Made by a program: the position numbers and the translations under genes
In this document: positions 34,944 to 44,557 of the stretch, one piece after another
Layout: each line of letters starts with the position of its first letter
Numbering within the stretch: the stretch's first letter is position 1
Notes under the pieces: generated by a model
Told to the model about the DNA's origin: nothing
What the model saw: only the letters and a program-made list of their open reading frames with translations
Databases searched by the model: none
Assembly: GCF_030486595.1 (NCBI RefSeq)
Contig: NZ_JAUJZH010000023.1
Span: 61,591 to 125,590, forward strand
From: Variovorax ginsengisoli
Lineage (GTDB): Bacteria > Pseudomonadota > Gammaproteobacteria > Burkholderiales > Burkholderiaceae_C
Length of the DNA stretch: 64,000 nt
Direction of reading: 5' to 3'

Positions 34944-35576
34944 TCATGGCGCCGGCTTCGGCGCCGCCGGCGCCGGATTGGGCCGCGAGAAGCTGCGCTC
35001 GATGGCGCGCAGGGCTTCGATGCGGTCGTTGAGCTGGTCGATACGGCGCTGACTGTCGCGCAGCTGCTGCGCCAGCTTGTCGCGGTCGTCCTCGACCTTG
35101 CGCTGCTCGGCGTAGCGCGCCGCCAGCGTGCGGGCCAGCGGCTGCAGCGGCAGGGCGTCGGCGGAAGGATTGGAGATCACGCGCTGCAGCAGGCCGCTGG
35201 CGCGCCCGAGATCGGCGGGGACCCGGGTCTGGGCCAGCACGATCGCCATCTGCATCTGCACCGCGGGCGTCTCGACCAGGTCGCCCAGGCGGTTGAGCTC
35301 GGCCGCCAGCTCGGGTGCGCCCAGCGGCCGCACCTTGTCGGCATAGGCCAGCATGGCGCCCACCGGGCCCTGCGTCCATTGCGTGAAGAGGCTGCCGGGC
35401 TGGGTCGCGGGGGCCAGAGGCTCGGCCTCGACCGGGGTGATCGCCGGCGGCGCTGGTGTCGGGGCGACCGCGACCGCGACCGGCGCGGGAGGCGGCTTGC
35501 GGGGCGCGGCGCAGCCGGCCAGCAGCAGGGCGCAGCTCAAGGCGATGGCGGGTCCGCGAACGATCGAAGAAAACAT
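34944..35576 (-). CDS. Outer-membrane-type lipoprotein, QseG position
   Basis: A 210-residue lipoprotein with a signal peptide ending in the lipobox LLAGC (Cys22), a Pro/Ala-rich linker and an alpha-helical remainder with a coiled-coil-like end (KVEDDRDKLAQQLRDSQRRIDQLNDRIEALR). Its position between kinase and regulator is that of QseG in the E. coli glrK-qseG-glrR operon, and it may interact with the kinase as QseG does. Sequence similarity to QseG is not obvious by eye, so the role rests on context. Confidence 0.75.
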   Translation of the reverse strand: MFSSIVRGPAIALSCALLLAGCAAPRKPPPAPVAVAVAPTPAPPAITPVEAEPLAPATQPGSLFTQWTQGPVGAMLAYADKVRPLGAPELAAELNRLGDLVETPAVQMQMAIVLAQTRVPADLGRASGLLQRVISNPSADALPLQPLARTLAARYAEQRKVEDDRDKLAQQLRDSQRRIDQLNDRIEALRAIERSFSRPNPAPAAPKPAP

Positions 35577-35608
35577 GGACTCAGGAATGGGCGCGTGGGC
35601 GATGAAGG

Positions 35609-37036
35609 TCAGGCGGAGCGTGGCAGCGCGATGCGGAATCGCGCCCCCGGTCCCTCGGGCAGCAGCGTGACGCGGCCGCCATGGGCTGCAATGTACTCCT
35701 GCACGATCGACAGCCCGATGCCGGTGCCCTTGACCGAATGCTGGGGCTGTCGCTCGCCGCGGTAGAAAGGTTCGAAGACGCGGTCGCGGTCGCCGTCGGC
35801 GATGCCGGGGCCGGCGTCGGCGATGTCGATCTGCGCCGTGTCGGCGGTGCTCGACACCGTCAGCGTGATGGTGCCGCCGCGGGCCGAGAAGCGGATCGCG
35901 TTCGACAGCAGGTTGGCCACCGCGGTGCCGAGCTTGACCGGGTCGACCACCACCGAGATCGGCTCGCCTTCGGCGCGCACCGTGAGGCCGTTGGCCTGCC
36001 ACTGCAGCCGCTGGGCCTCGATCTGCTCTTCGATCAGCGGCAGCAGCGGCGTGCGTTCGCGGCGCAGTTCGCGGGCCTCGAAGGCGGCGGCGTTGAAACG
36101 CAGCAGGGCCTCGATCTGGCCCTGCAGCGCGACCGTGTTCTGCTGCAGGATCTGCGTCACTTCGTGCTGGGCCGGATTGAGCGCGCCGGTCACGCCGTCT
36201 TCCAGCAGCGAGACGCCTTCGCGCAGGGCGGCCAGCGGAGTCTTGAGTTCATGCGAGACGTGTCGCAGGAAACGTGCCTTGTCGGCATCGAGTTCGGTCA
36301 GCCGCAGCCGCAGCCACTCGAGCTGCTGCGACACCCGGCGCACGTCGGACGGCCCGTGGATGTCGATCGGCACGTCGAGCCGGTTCTCGCCGAGGCCGAC
36401 GATCGCGCGCTCCAGGCGCTTGAAGGGCCGCGCCAGCCAGACGCCGAAGGCCAGCGCCAGCGCCGCCGCCAGCGCGCTGGCGGCGATCACCAGCCGCATC
36501 AGCCGCTTGCGCGCGGTCTCGATGCGCTGGGCCAGCTCGTTGTTCTGGGTCTCGATCAGGAACTGCGCCTGCTGCGCGATCTGGGTGTTGAGCGCATCGA
36601 GCTCGCGGAATTGCACCGCCATCGAGCTCTCGCGCGCCAGCGAGGTCTCGGGGGCGCCGCTCATCAGGCCCTGGATCACTTCCAGCTGCTCGCGCCATTT
36701 GTCGGGCCCGTCGGGACCCAGGCCGTTGGCGGAGAGCCGGCCGAGCACCTGGCGGGCGTCGCGCGCGGCGTCTTCGAAGCGGCGCCGCAGCACGCCGTCG
36801 TTGAGCACCAGCGACTGCCGCCCGGCGCGCTCCATGGCGGCGCTGCGCTCGGCCAGGGACTGCGCGGCGCCCGACAGCGTGAGCGCGCGCGCCGCCGCGT
36901 CGCGGCTCTGGGTCATCAGGATGTCGTACTGGAACACCGCCCGCAGCGCCACGCCCACCAGCAGCGCGGTGATCAGCAGGAACGCGAACAGCAGCAGTTG
37001 CTGGAACGAGCCGCGGGCTGCGCTCAGCTTCGCCAT
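35609..37036 (-). CDS. Sensor histidine kinase, GlrK/QseE-like
   Basis: Inner-membrane kinase of 475 residues with two membrane segments (about 13-33 and 148-170), a periplasmic sensor region between, a HAMP domain, HisKA with FLRHVSHELKTPLAAL (His262) and a HATPase domain (NLLSNAIRFSARGG, DAGPGIADGD, KGTGIGLSIVQEYI). The start at ATG 37036 shares one base with the miaB stop. It is the first gene of the two-component set. Confidence 0.9.
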   Translation of the reverse strand: MAKLSAARGSFQQLLLFAFLLITALLVGVALRAVFQYDILMTQSRDAAARALTLSGAAQSLAERSAAMERAGRQSLVLNDGVLRRRFEDAARDARQVLGRLSANGLGPDGPDKWREQLEVIQGLMSGAPETSLARESSMAVQFRELDALNTQIAQQAQFLIETQNNELAQRIETARKRLMRLVIAASALAAALALAFGVWLARPFKRLERAIVGLGENRLDVPIDIHGPSDVRRVSQQLEWLRLRLTELDADKARFLRHVSHELKTPLAALREGVSLLEDGVTGALNPAQHEVTQILQQNTVALQGQIEALLRFNAAAFEARELRRERTPLLPLIEEQIEAQRLQWQANGLTVRAEGEPISVVVDPVKLGTAVANLLSNAIRFSARGGTITLTVSSTADTAQIDIADAGPGIADGDRDRVFEPFYRGERQPQHSVKGTGIGLSIVQEYIAAHGGRVTLLPEGPGARFRIALPRSA

Positions 37037-38403
37037 CAGGCGACCGGCAGCGCGGCCGAGCGGCCGGCGGCGGTGGATTCGGAGGTGACGACCTCGCCGC
37101 GCAGCGTGTAGGCGAGCGAGCGCGTGATGCGCAGGTCGACCATCTGGCCGACCAGGCGGGCGTCGCCCTCGAAGTTGACCACCCGGTTGCACTCGGTGCG
37201 GCCCATGAGCTCGCCCGCGTCCTTGCGCGAGGCGCCCTCGACCAGCACCCGCTGGACCGTGCCGACGCGGCTTTCACCGAAGCGCCGCACGTTGCCGTCG
37301 ATCACGGCCTGAAGCTGCTGCAGCCGCGCCAGCTTGACCGCATGGGGCGTGTCGTCGTGCAGTGCCGCCGCCGGCGTGCCCGGCCGCGGGCTGAAGATGA
37401 AGCTGAAGCTGGCGTCGAACTCGAGCTGGTCGATCAGCCGCATCATCTTGCCGAAGTCCTCGTCGGTCTCGCCCGGGAAGCCGACGATGAAGTCGCTGCT
37501 GAGCGCCAGCTGCGGGCGGATCGCGCGCAGCTTGCGCACCGTGCTCTTGTATTCCATCGCCGTGTAGCCGCGCTTCATCGCCATCAGGATGCGGTCGCTG
37601 CCGTGCTGCACCGGCAGGTGGAGGTGGCTCACCAGCTGGGGCACCCGGGCGTAGGTGTCGATCAGGCGCTGGGTGAACTCGTTCGGGTGGCTGGTGGTGT
37701 AGCGGATGCGCTCGATGCCCGGCAGTTCGGCGACGTACTCGATCAGGGTGGCGAAATCGGCGATCTCGGCGGTGTCGCCCATGCGGCCGCGGTAGGCGTT
37801 GACGTTCTGGCCCAGCAGCGTGACCTCGCGCACGCCCTGGTCCGCCAGCCCGGCGATCTCGACCAGCACGTCGTCCAGCGGCCGGTTGATCTCCTCGCCG
37901 CGGGTGTAGGGCACCACGCAGTAGCTGCAGTACTTCGAGCAGCCTTCCATGATCGAGACGAAGGCGGTGGCGCCCTCGACCCGGGCCGGCGGCAGGTGGT
38001 CGAACTTCTCGATCTCGGGGAAGCTGATGTCGACCTGCGGGCGGCCCTCGCGGGCGCCCTGGCTCAGCATCTCGGGCAGCCGGTGCAGCGTCTGCGGCCC
38101 GAACACCACGTCGACGTAGGGCGCGCGGGCGATGATCGCCGCGCCTTCCTGGCTGGCGACGCAGCCGCCGACGCCGATCTTCACGCCCTTGGCCTTCAGG
38201 TGCTTGACCCGGCCGAGGTCGGAGAACACTTTCTCCTGGGCCTTCTCCCGCACCGAGCAGGTGTTGAAGAGGATCAGGTCGGCCTCGTCCACGTTGGTGG
38301 TCGGCTCGTAGCCTTCGGCGGCGCGCAGCACGTCGGCCATCTTGTCCGAGTCGTACTCGTTCATCTGGCAGCCGAAGGTCTTGATGAAAACTTTGGGGGT
38401 CAT
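37036..38403 (-). CDS. miaB: tRNA-2-methylthio-N6-dimethylallyladenosine synthase
   Basis: Radical-SAM methylthiotransferase that modifies A37 of tRNAs. The 455-residue protein has the N-terminal MTTase domain with cysteines 12, 49 and 81, the radical-SAM triad CSKYCSYC (Cys155, 159, 162), and a C-terminal TRAM domain. RimO would have a different N-terminus. Confidence 0.96.
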   Translation of the reverse strand: MTPKVFIKTFGCQMNEYDSDKMADVLRAAEGYEPTTNVDEADLILFNTCSVREKAQEKVFSDLGRVKHLKAKGVKIGVGGCVASQEGAAIIARAPYVDVVFGPQTLHRLPEMLSQGAREGRPQVDISFPEIEKFDHLPPARVEGATAFVSIMEGCSKYCSYCVVPYTRGEEINRPLDDVLVEIAGLADQGVREVTLLGQNVNAYRGRMGDTAEIADFATLIEYVAELPGIERIRYTTSHPNEFTQRLIDTYARVPQLVSHLHLPVQHGSDRILMAMKRGYTAMEYKSTVRKLRAIRPQLALSSDFIVGFPGETDEDFGKMMRLIDQLEFDASFSFIFSPRPGTPAAALHDDTPHAVKLARLQQLQAVIDGNVRRFGESRVGTVQRVLVEGASRKDAGELMGRTECNRVVNFEGDARLVGQMVDLRITRSLAYTLRGEVVTSESTAAGRSAALPVA

Positions 38404-38499
38404 AAGGCTCTCCCGGGAGCAGGTTGGCGTGATCGATCCATCAGCGCGCCACCATGGGGCGCCATGCGCCGCAGTGCGGCGCTTCCCATGAGGGCCGCA

Positions 38500-38532
38500 G
38501 GCCAGTAGACCGGCGAAGCCGGTCTACTGGCC
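38500..38532. terminator. Perfect 15-bp hairpin at the end of an exported-protein gene
   Basis: Inverted repeat of two 15-base arms (38500-38514 and 38518-38532) with a 3-base gaa loop, overlapping the stop codon of the gene at 38524. It is strong enough to stall or terminate transcription, but no T-run follows on either strand, so its role may be RNA stability. Confidence 0.55.
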
Positions 38533-39021
38533 GAAGATCGGCAACTGGTTGAAGGGCGTCTTGCCGTCGTCGCGCGGGCCGCTGTCGGCCGACACGAAAG
38601 GCCAGAAATTGAGCAGCGGCTTTTCGGCCGAGGCCCGCTTGGCACGGGCTTCGTCCGGGGTCAGGATCCAGACGTCGCGCACCATGCCGGCGGCGTCGCG
38701 GGTGTAGTTCACCAGCAGGTTCTGGCCGGTGATCGACGCCGGCATCACCAGCATGCGGTCGGCGCTGCGGATGCGGGCCCCAGGGGCGAGCCGCTCGGCG
38801 TTGCCGTCGAGCTGGATCTCGGGCGGGTTCACGACCAAGAAGCTGCCGCGCAGGGTGCCCGGCGGAAAGTTGCGACCGCCGTTGGCAGCTTCGTTCTGGG
38901 TCGCCGAAGGGTCGAGCGCCTGGGCCGCGGCGGGGCCGGCAAGGAACGCGCCGGCAGGGACGATCAGCACCGCGAGGGCGATCGACAGGAGGCTGGGAAA
39001 AGGCTTCTTGCAGCGGTTCAT
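38524..39021 (-). CDS. Exported hypothetical protein
   Basis: A 165-residue protein with a signal peptide (hydrophobic core LLSIALAVLIVPAGAFLAG, likely cleavage near residue 33 after AAA) and no further membrane segment. The mature part includes FPPGTLRGSFLVVNPPEIQLDGN and RLAPGARIRSADRMLVMPASITGQNLLVNY, which I do not recognise as a characterised family. It is divergent from the RND adaptor gene, with 205 bases between start codons, and probably periplasmic. Confidence 0.8.
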   Translation of the reverse strand: MNRCKKPFPSLLSIALAVLIVPAGAFLAGPAAAQALDPSATQNEAANGGRNFPPGTLRGSFLVVNPPEIQLDGNAERLAPGARIRSADRMLVMPASITGQNLLVNYTRDAAGMVRDVWILTPDEARAKRASAEKPLLNFWPFVSADSGPRDDGKTPFNQLPIFGQ

Positions 39022-39226
39022 GGGGTATATCCAGAGGCTGTGGAGCGCGGATTCTAGCGGCCTGGGGGCGCAGAATGATTCGCTCAACGTGCCATTCTGC
39101 CCAGACGCTTTACATTTCTTTACGGCAAGCGCGGGCTCTTTTCCCGGCTCGCTGCTCCAATAGCTGCCGCCGCGATATTTAGTGTGACCGCGCCCCCTCG
39201 ATCCATCCCGATCCATCTGGAACCCC

Positions 39227-40465
39227 ATGAAGAAGAATCTCGTTCTCGCCCTTTCCGGCGTGCTGGTCGTGGCCGTCGCGGGAGGCACCTGGTGGTGGTC
39301 GGGCGCCAAGACCCGCAGCGCCGCGGCCACCCAGGCCGCCGCCCCCGGCGCCGGTGCCCCGGCGCTGGTCACGCTGGCGTCGGCCCAGCGGCAGAACGTT
39401 CCGGTCACGGTCCAGGTCAACGGCAGCGTGGTGTCGCTGAACAGCGTGGACCTGCGGCCGCAGGTGACGAACACGGTGCGCGAGGTGCATGTCAAGGAAG
39501 GCGAGTTCGTCAAGGCCGGCCAGCTGCTCTTCACGCTCGACGACCGCCCGGACCAGGCCAACCTGGCCAAGGCGCGGGCCCAGCAGCAGCGCGACGAGGC
39601 CATGCTGGCCGACCTGGAGCGCCAGTACAAGCGCAGCCAGGACCTGGTGGCGCAGAACTTCATCGCCAAGAGCGCCGCCGATGCGACCTTGTCGCAGCTG
39701 GAGGCGCAGCGCGCCGCGGTGGCGGCCGATCGGGCGGCCGTGCAGTCGGCGCAGGTGGCGCTGGGCTATGCCACGCTCAAGGCGCCGATCGCCGGGCGCA
39801 TCGGCGCGGTCAACATCTACCCGGGCACCTTGGTGCAGCCCAGCCTGTCGCTGGTCACGATCACCCAGCTCGATCCGATCGCCGTGAGCTTCCCGGTGCC
39901 TGAAGGCAAGCTGCAGGACCTGCTGCAGGCGGCCCGCGAGCACACGCCGGTCGAGGCCCTGGTGACCGGGCGCAAGGCGCCGCTCAAGGGCACCCTGAGC
40001 TTCGTCGACAACACGGTCGACCCGCTGATCGGCACGGTGCGCGCCAAGGCGGTGTTCGACAACGCCGACCAGGCGCTCTGGCCCGGCCAGTTCGTCGAGA
40101 CCCGGGTCACGGTGCGCACGATCGACGGCGCCACGGTGCTGCCGGCCTCGGCCCTGATGATGCTGGCCGACGGCAACTCGGTCTACGTGGTCGACGCCGA
40201 GCGCAAGGCCGCCCGGCGCAAGGTGCAGGCGATCTACAACTTCGGCACCCAGGTGGTGGTGAAGGGCGTCGAGCCCGGCGAGCAGGTGGTCACCGAAGGC
40301 AAGCAGAACGTGCGCCCCGGCGGCAAGGTGCGCATCGACGCGCCCCAGGCGCAACCCGACAAGCAGCCGCAGCCCGGCAACGCGGCACCCGGGCCCTCGC
40401 CGGGCAGCGCGGCCTCGGTCGCGCCGTCCAGCGCCAGCGTCGTCGCGGACCGGGAGCGCACATGA
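39227..40465 (+). CDS. RND efflux periplasmic adaptor (membrane fusion protein)
   Basis: The 412-residue adaptor begins with an uncleaved or signal-anchor segment (MKKNLVLALSGVLVVAVAGG), then a barrel-sandwich half (DLRPQVTNTVREVHVKEGEFVKAGQ), an alpha-hairpin (AKARAQQQRDEAMLADLERQYKRS), a second lipoyl half (ATLKAPIAGRIGAVNI) and a beta-barrel. It resembles MdtA. The stop overlaps the permease start (ATGA). It would link the permease to an outer membrane channel, which is not encoded here. Confidence 0.92.
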   Translation: MKKNLVLALSGVLVVAVAGGTWWWSGAKTRSAAATQAAAPGAGAPALVTLASAQRQNVPVTVQVNGSVVSLNSVDLRPQVTNTVREVHVKEGEFVKAGQLLFTLDDRPDQANLAKARAQQQRDEAMLADLERQYKRSQDLVAQNFIAKSAADATLSQLEAQRAAVAADRAAVQSAQVALGYATLKAPIAGRIGAVNIYPGTLVQPSLSLVTITQLDPIAVSFPVPEGKLQDLLQAAREHTPVEALVTGRKAPLKGTLSFVDNTVDPLIGTVRAKAVFDNADQALWPGQFVETRVTVRTIDGATVLPASALMMLADGNSVYVVDAERKAARRKVQAIYNFGTQVVVKGVEPGEQVVTEGKQNVRPGGKVRIDAPQAQPDKQPQPGNAAPGPSPGSAASVAPSSASVVADRERT

Positions 40466-43400
40466 ACATCTCCGAGCTGTGCATCCGTCGTCCTGCGATG
40501 ACGGTGCTGCTCTCCGCCGCGGTGGTGGTGATCGGCATCTTTGCCTATTTCCAGATTCCGGTGGCGGCGCTGCCGAGCTACAACACGCCGGTCATCAACG
40601 TCTCGGCGCAGCTGCCGGGCGCCAGCCCCGAGACCATGGCCTCGTCGGTCGCGCTGCCGCTCGAGAAGCAGTTCTCGACCATCCCGGGGCTGCAGACCAT
40701 CAGCTCGGTGAACACCCAGGGCGTGACCTCGGTCACGCTCGAATTCGTCAGCACGCGCGACATCGACGCCGCCGCGGTCGACGTCCAGGCGGCGCTGCTG
40801 CGGGCCCAGCGGCAGCTGCCGGCCGAGCTCACGCAGCTGCCGTCCTACCGCAAGGTCAATCCGGCCGACGCGCCGGTGCTGTTCATCGCGATGGTGTCGA
40901 ACTCGATGACGCCGGCCGAGCTCAACGACTATGCCGAGAACCTGATCTCGCCGACCCTGTCGACCATCGACGGCGTGGCGCAGGTGGCGGTCTATGGCCA
41001 GAAGCGCTTCGCGGTGCGCATCAAGGCCGACGCCAACCTGCTCAATGCCCGCAACATCACGCTCGACGAACTCGCCAACGCGGTGCGGCTGGCCAACGCC
41101 AACACGCCGGTCGGCGTGCTCGACGGTCCGCGCCAGACGCTCACGATCCAGGCCAACGAGCAGATGCTGAAGGCGGCTGATTTCGCCAAGGTCATCGTCG
41201 GCCAGCGCAACGGCGCGCCGGTGCGGCTGGACGAGGTGGCGACCATCGAGGACAGCTTCGAGTCGGTCAAGACCGCCAGCAGCTTCAACGGCGAAAGCTC
41301 GATCTCGCTGGCGGTCCAGCGCCAGCCCAACGCCAACACGGTGCAGGTGGTGGACGCGGTGCGCGCGCTGATGCCGCGCTTCAAGGCCGAGCTGCCGCAA
41401 TCGGTCGAGATCAACCTGGTCAACGACCGCTCGCTGTCGATCCGCGAGGCGGTGCACGACGTCCAGCTGACGCTGCTCGGCACCATCCTGCTGGTGGTGC
41501 TGGTGATCTTCCTGTTCCTGCACCGGCTGGTGGCGACGCTGATCCCGGCACTGACGATCCCGATCTCGCTGATCGGCGCGGTGGCGCTGCTCTATGCCTT
41601 CGGCTACAGCCTGGACAACGTGTCGCTGCTGGGCATCACGCTGGCCGTGGGGCTGGTGGTGGACGACGCCATCGTGGTGCTCGAGAACATCATGCGCTAC
41701 GTCGAGAAGGGCATGGAGCCGTTCGCGGCGGCCCTGCGCGGTGCCCGCGAAGTCGGCTTCACGATCATCTCGATCTCGATCTCGCTGGTCGCGGTGTTCA
41801 TCCCGATCTTCTTCATGCCGGGCGTGATCGGCCTGCTGTTCCACGAGTTCGCGGTGGTGGTCGGGCTGGCGGTGATGGTCTCGGCGATCGTCTCGCTGAC
41901 CCTGGTGCCGATGCTGGCGAGCCGGCTGCTCAAGCACACGCCGCGCGCGCACGGCACGCTCGACCACGAGGAGCAGCATCCCGAGCCGGGCACCGCCATC
42001 GGCCGCGCCTTCGAACGCGGCTACCGCTGGGTGCACGGCAGCTACATGCGCTCGCTCGACTGGACGCTCGGCCACCGCCCGCTGATGCTGATCCTCGCGG
42101 CCTCGACCTTCGCGCTCACGGCCTGGATGTTCATCACGATCCCGAAGGGCTTCTTCCCCGAGGAGGACATCGGCCAGATCCAGATCACGACCGAGGCCGC
42201 CGAGGACATCTCGTTCCCGGCCATGAAGGCGCTGCAGGACCGCGTGGCCCAGGCGCTGCAGGACGACCCGAGCGTCGACTACGTGAATTCCTTCATCGGC
42301 GTCGGCGGCCCGACCGCGACGCAGAACTCCGGCCGCCTGTTCGCGGTGCTGAAGCCGCGCAGCCAGCGTCCGCCGATGGCCCAGGTGCTGGAGTCGCTGC
42401 GCAAGCGTTTCCGCGAGATCCCGGGCATCGCCGTCTACATGCAGCCGGTGCAGAACCTGCGCCTCGGCGGCCGCCAGAGCAAGGCCCGCTTCCAGTACAC
42501 GCTGCAAAGCGTGAACGCCGGCACCATGGGGGTCTGGGCCGACCGTCTGATGGAGAAGATGCGCGCCGACCCGGCCTTCCGCGACGTCACCAGCGACTCG
42601 CAGAACCGCGGCCTGCAGGCCACGCTGGACATCGACCGCGACAAGGCGGGCGTGCTCGGCGTCGCGGTCGGCGACCTGCGCACCGCGCTCTACAACGCCT
42701 ACGGCGATCGCCAGATCGGCAGCATCTACGGCGCCAGCAACACCTACCAGGTGATCCTCTCGGCGGCCGACGACGACCGCCGCTTCGAGGAGGACATGTC
42801 GCGCCTGTCGGTGCGCAACAAGGCCGGGCAGCTGGTGCCGCTGTCGGCCTTCTCGACCGTCAAGCGCACGGTGGGCCCGACCTCGGTCAATCACCAGGGC
42901 CAGCTGCAGGCGGTGACGGTGTCTTTCAATCTCGCGCCGGACGTGCCGCTGGGCAATGCCACCGCCAAGATCGACCAGTTCAAGGCCGATCTGAAGATGC
43001 CGGAATCGATCATCACCAGCTACGGCGGCGACGCGGCGGTGTTCCAGAGTTCGCAGGGCAGCCAGGCCGCGCTGCTGATCCTGGCCGTGCTGGTGATCTA
43101 CGTGCTGCTCGGCGTGCTCTATGAAAGCTACATCCACCCGTTGACCATCCTCGCCGGCCTGCCGTCGGCGGCGGTGGGCGCGCTGCTGTCGCTCAAGCTG
43201 CTCGGTTTCGACCTGACCCTGATCGCGACCATCGGCATCCTGCTCCTGATCGGCATCGTCAAGAAGAACGCGATCATGCTGATCGACTTCGCGCTCGAGG
43301 CCCAGCGCAGCGAGGGCATGCGGCCGCAGGACGCGATCCGGGAAGCCTGCCGGCTGCGCTTCCGGCCGATCCTGATGACCACGCTGGCCGCCATGATGGG

Positions 43401-43596
43401 TGCGCTGCCGCTGGCGCTCGGCCTCGGCGCCGGTGCCGAGCTGCGCCAGCCGCTGGGCGTCGCGGTGGTCGGCGGGCTCATCTTCTCGCAGGTGATCACG
43501 CTCTACATCACGCCGGCGATCTACCTGGCGCTCGATCGCTACAGTGGCAGCGGGCCGTTGCAGGCGCTGCCGGGCGAGCACGTCGCCGCGGCCTGA
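40462..43596 (+). CDS. RND efflux inner membrane permease (MdtB/MdtC-like)
   Basis: Proton-driven exporter of 1044 residues with the duplicated six-plus-six membrane-helix plan of HAE1 RND pumps. TM4 carries the paired aspartates in LAVGLVVDDAIVVLENI, and the second half has IGIVKKNAIMLIDFALEAQR, which is characteristic of the MdtB/MdtC/MuxB group. Substrate is unknown. The gene ends 16 bases from the convergent end of the NRPS-PKS operon, so a link with product export is possible but unproven. Confidence 0.93.
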   Translation: MNISELCIRRPAMTVLLSAAVVVIGIFAYFQIPVAALPSYNTPVINVSAQLPGASPETMASSVALPLEKQFSTIPGLQTISSVNTQGVTSVTLEFVSTRDIDAAAVDVQAALLRAQRQLPAELTQLPSYRKVNPADAPVLFIAMVSNSMTPAELNDYAENLISPTLSTIDGVAQVAVYGQKRFAVRIKADANLLNARNITLDELANAVRLANANTPVGVLDGPRQTLTIQANEQMLKAADFAKVIVGQRNGAPVRLDEVATIEDSFESVKTASSFNGESSISLAVQRQPNANTVQVVDAVRALMPRFKAELPQSVEINLVNDRSLSIREAVHDVQLTLLGTILLVVLVIFLFLHRLVATLIPALTIPISLIGAVALLYAFGYSLDNVSLLGITLAVGLVVDDAIVVLENIMRYVEKGMEPFAAALRGAREVGFTIISISISLVAVFIPIFFMPGVIGLLFHEFAVVVGLAVMVSAIVSLTLVPMLASRLLKHTPRAHGTLDHEEQHPEPGTAIGRAFERGYRWVHGSYMRSLDWTLGHRPLMLILAASTFALTAWMFITIPKGFFPEEDIGQIQITTEAAEDISFPAMKALQDRVAQALQDDPSVDYVNSFIGVGGPTATQNSGRLFAVLKPRSQRPPMAQVLESLRKRFREIPGIAVYMQPVQNLRLGGRQSKARFQYTLQSVNAGTMGVWADRLMEKMRADPAFRDVTSDSQNRGLQATLDIDRDKAGVLGVAVGDLRTALYNAYGDRQIGSIYGASNTYQVILSAADDDRRFEEDMSRLSVRNKAGQLVPLSAFSTVKRTVGPTSVNHQGQLQAVTVSFNLAPDVPLGNATAKIDQFKADLKMPESIITSYGGDAAVFQSSQGSQAALLILAVLVIYVLLGVLYESYIHPLTILAGLPSAAVGALLSLKLLGFDLTLIATIGILLLIGIVKKNAIMLIDFALEAQRSEGMRPQDAIREACRLRFRPILMTTLAAMMGALPLALGLGAGAELRQPLGVAVVGGLIFSQVITLYITPAIYLALDRYSGSGPLQALPGEHVAAA

Positions 43597-43612
43597 GGGG
43601 CGACGCTCGAAC

Positions 43613-44557
43613 TCAGGAGCCCGCGTGCTCGAGCTTGGTCGCCAGAGAGCTGGTGGCCCGCGCGCCACGGGCAGATTGCCCGACGGCCGACAGCGCTGGC
43701 GAGGCCGGGCTGCCATCGCCGTGAATCACGCGCAGAATCCAGTCGCACGCCTGCTTCATGAAGGCCTGCTGGGACGCCTGCGAGATCAGGCCGTGATCGA
43801 TCTCGGGGATGAAGCGGTACTCCAGCTGGCGCACGAATGGTTCGTTTGCGAACGGACCCAGCTGGTCGAAATTGCGGTCCTTCACGTGGACGCTTCCGGT
43901 GTAGACCAGCATCGTGGCGACGCCGCGTTCCACCAACTGCCTGATCGAGTGGCCGAAGTACTCGACCGTGTCTTCCGGCGCCTCCGACTCGAAGATATTG
44001 GCATCCGCCGCCGGCTGTGAGGGCAGCAGCTTGCGCCGGATCGCGCCCGACACGCGGGCGAAAAAAGCACTGAGGCTGGGATCGGCGAGTGCCCGGCGCG
44101 CGCTGCGTTCCCAGCGTGCGCGGCGGCCCGGGAAGCCGGGGCCGTCGAACATCAGGAGGCCGACCAGCCGGGGGTCGTTGACTGCGACGCAAAGGCCGTT
44201 GCGCGCGCCGGAACACAAGCCAACCAGGATGAAGCGATGCACGCCGAGCATGGTGCCGACCAGGTTCATGGCGGCCTGAACATCCAGCACGGCCTGCATC
44301 CTGAAGTCGACCGTCTCGCCAGCCGGCCGGCTGTCGCCGAGTCCGGCCAGGTCCATGCGGATGCTGCTGATGCCGCAGGCAGCCATCTGCCGCGCCAGCT
44401 TCACATTGGTGCGCCGGGGGCCGATGCGGTGGATCGCACCCATGTTCATCAGGATGCAGCCGACCGGTGCCATCGGACCGTCGCCAGGCGTCGTGATGAT
44501 GCCGATCAGCGAGCCGTCGGGCCCGAACTGCACAGGGGTTTCGTTGTAGTCATCCAT
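43613..44557 (-). CDS. Alpha/beta-hydrolase with Cys nucleophile elbow (exosortase-associated hydrolase 1-like)
   Basis: A 314-residue alpha/beta-hydrolase, last gene of the NRPS-PKS operon. The nucleophile elbow reads GLCSG (113-117), so Cys115 takes the place of the usual serine. A late histidine in PEIDHGLI completes a plausible triad. The general look, with MNMGAIHRIGPRR and SSIRMDLAGLGDS, resembles the hydrolase 1 subfamily found in exosortase A loci. The start overlaps the end of the second hydrolase by 8 bases. It may release, trim or proofread the assembly-line product; this is inferred from context. Confidence 0.78.
   Translation of the reverse strand: MDDYNETPVQFGPDGSLIGIITTPGDGPMAPVGCILMNMGAIHRIGPRRTNVKLARQMAACGISSIRMDLAGLGDSRPAGETVDFRMQAVLDVQAAMNLVGTMLGVHRFILVGLCSGARNGLCVAVNDPRLVGLLMFDGPGFPGRRARWERSARRALADPSLSAFFARVSGAIRRKLLPSQPAADANIFESEAPEDTVEYFGHSIRQLVERGVATMLVYTGSVHVKDRNFDQLGPFANEPFVRQLEYRFIPEIDHGLISQASQQAFMKQACDWILRVIHGDGSPASPALSAVGQSARGARATSSLATKLEHAGS

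Noticed and set aside
40234..43716. 1160-codon minus-strand frame opposite the RND permease
   Set aside because: Histidine/arginine-rich antisense shadow of a conserved membrane protein.
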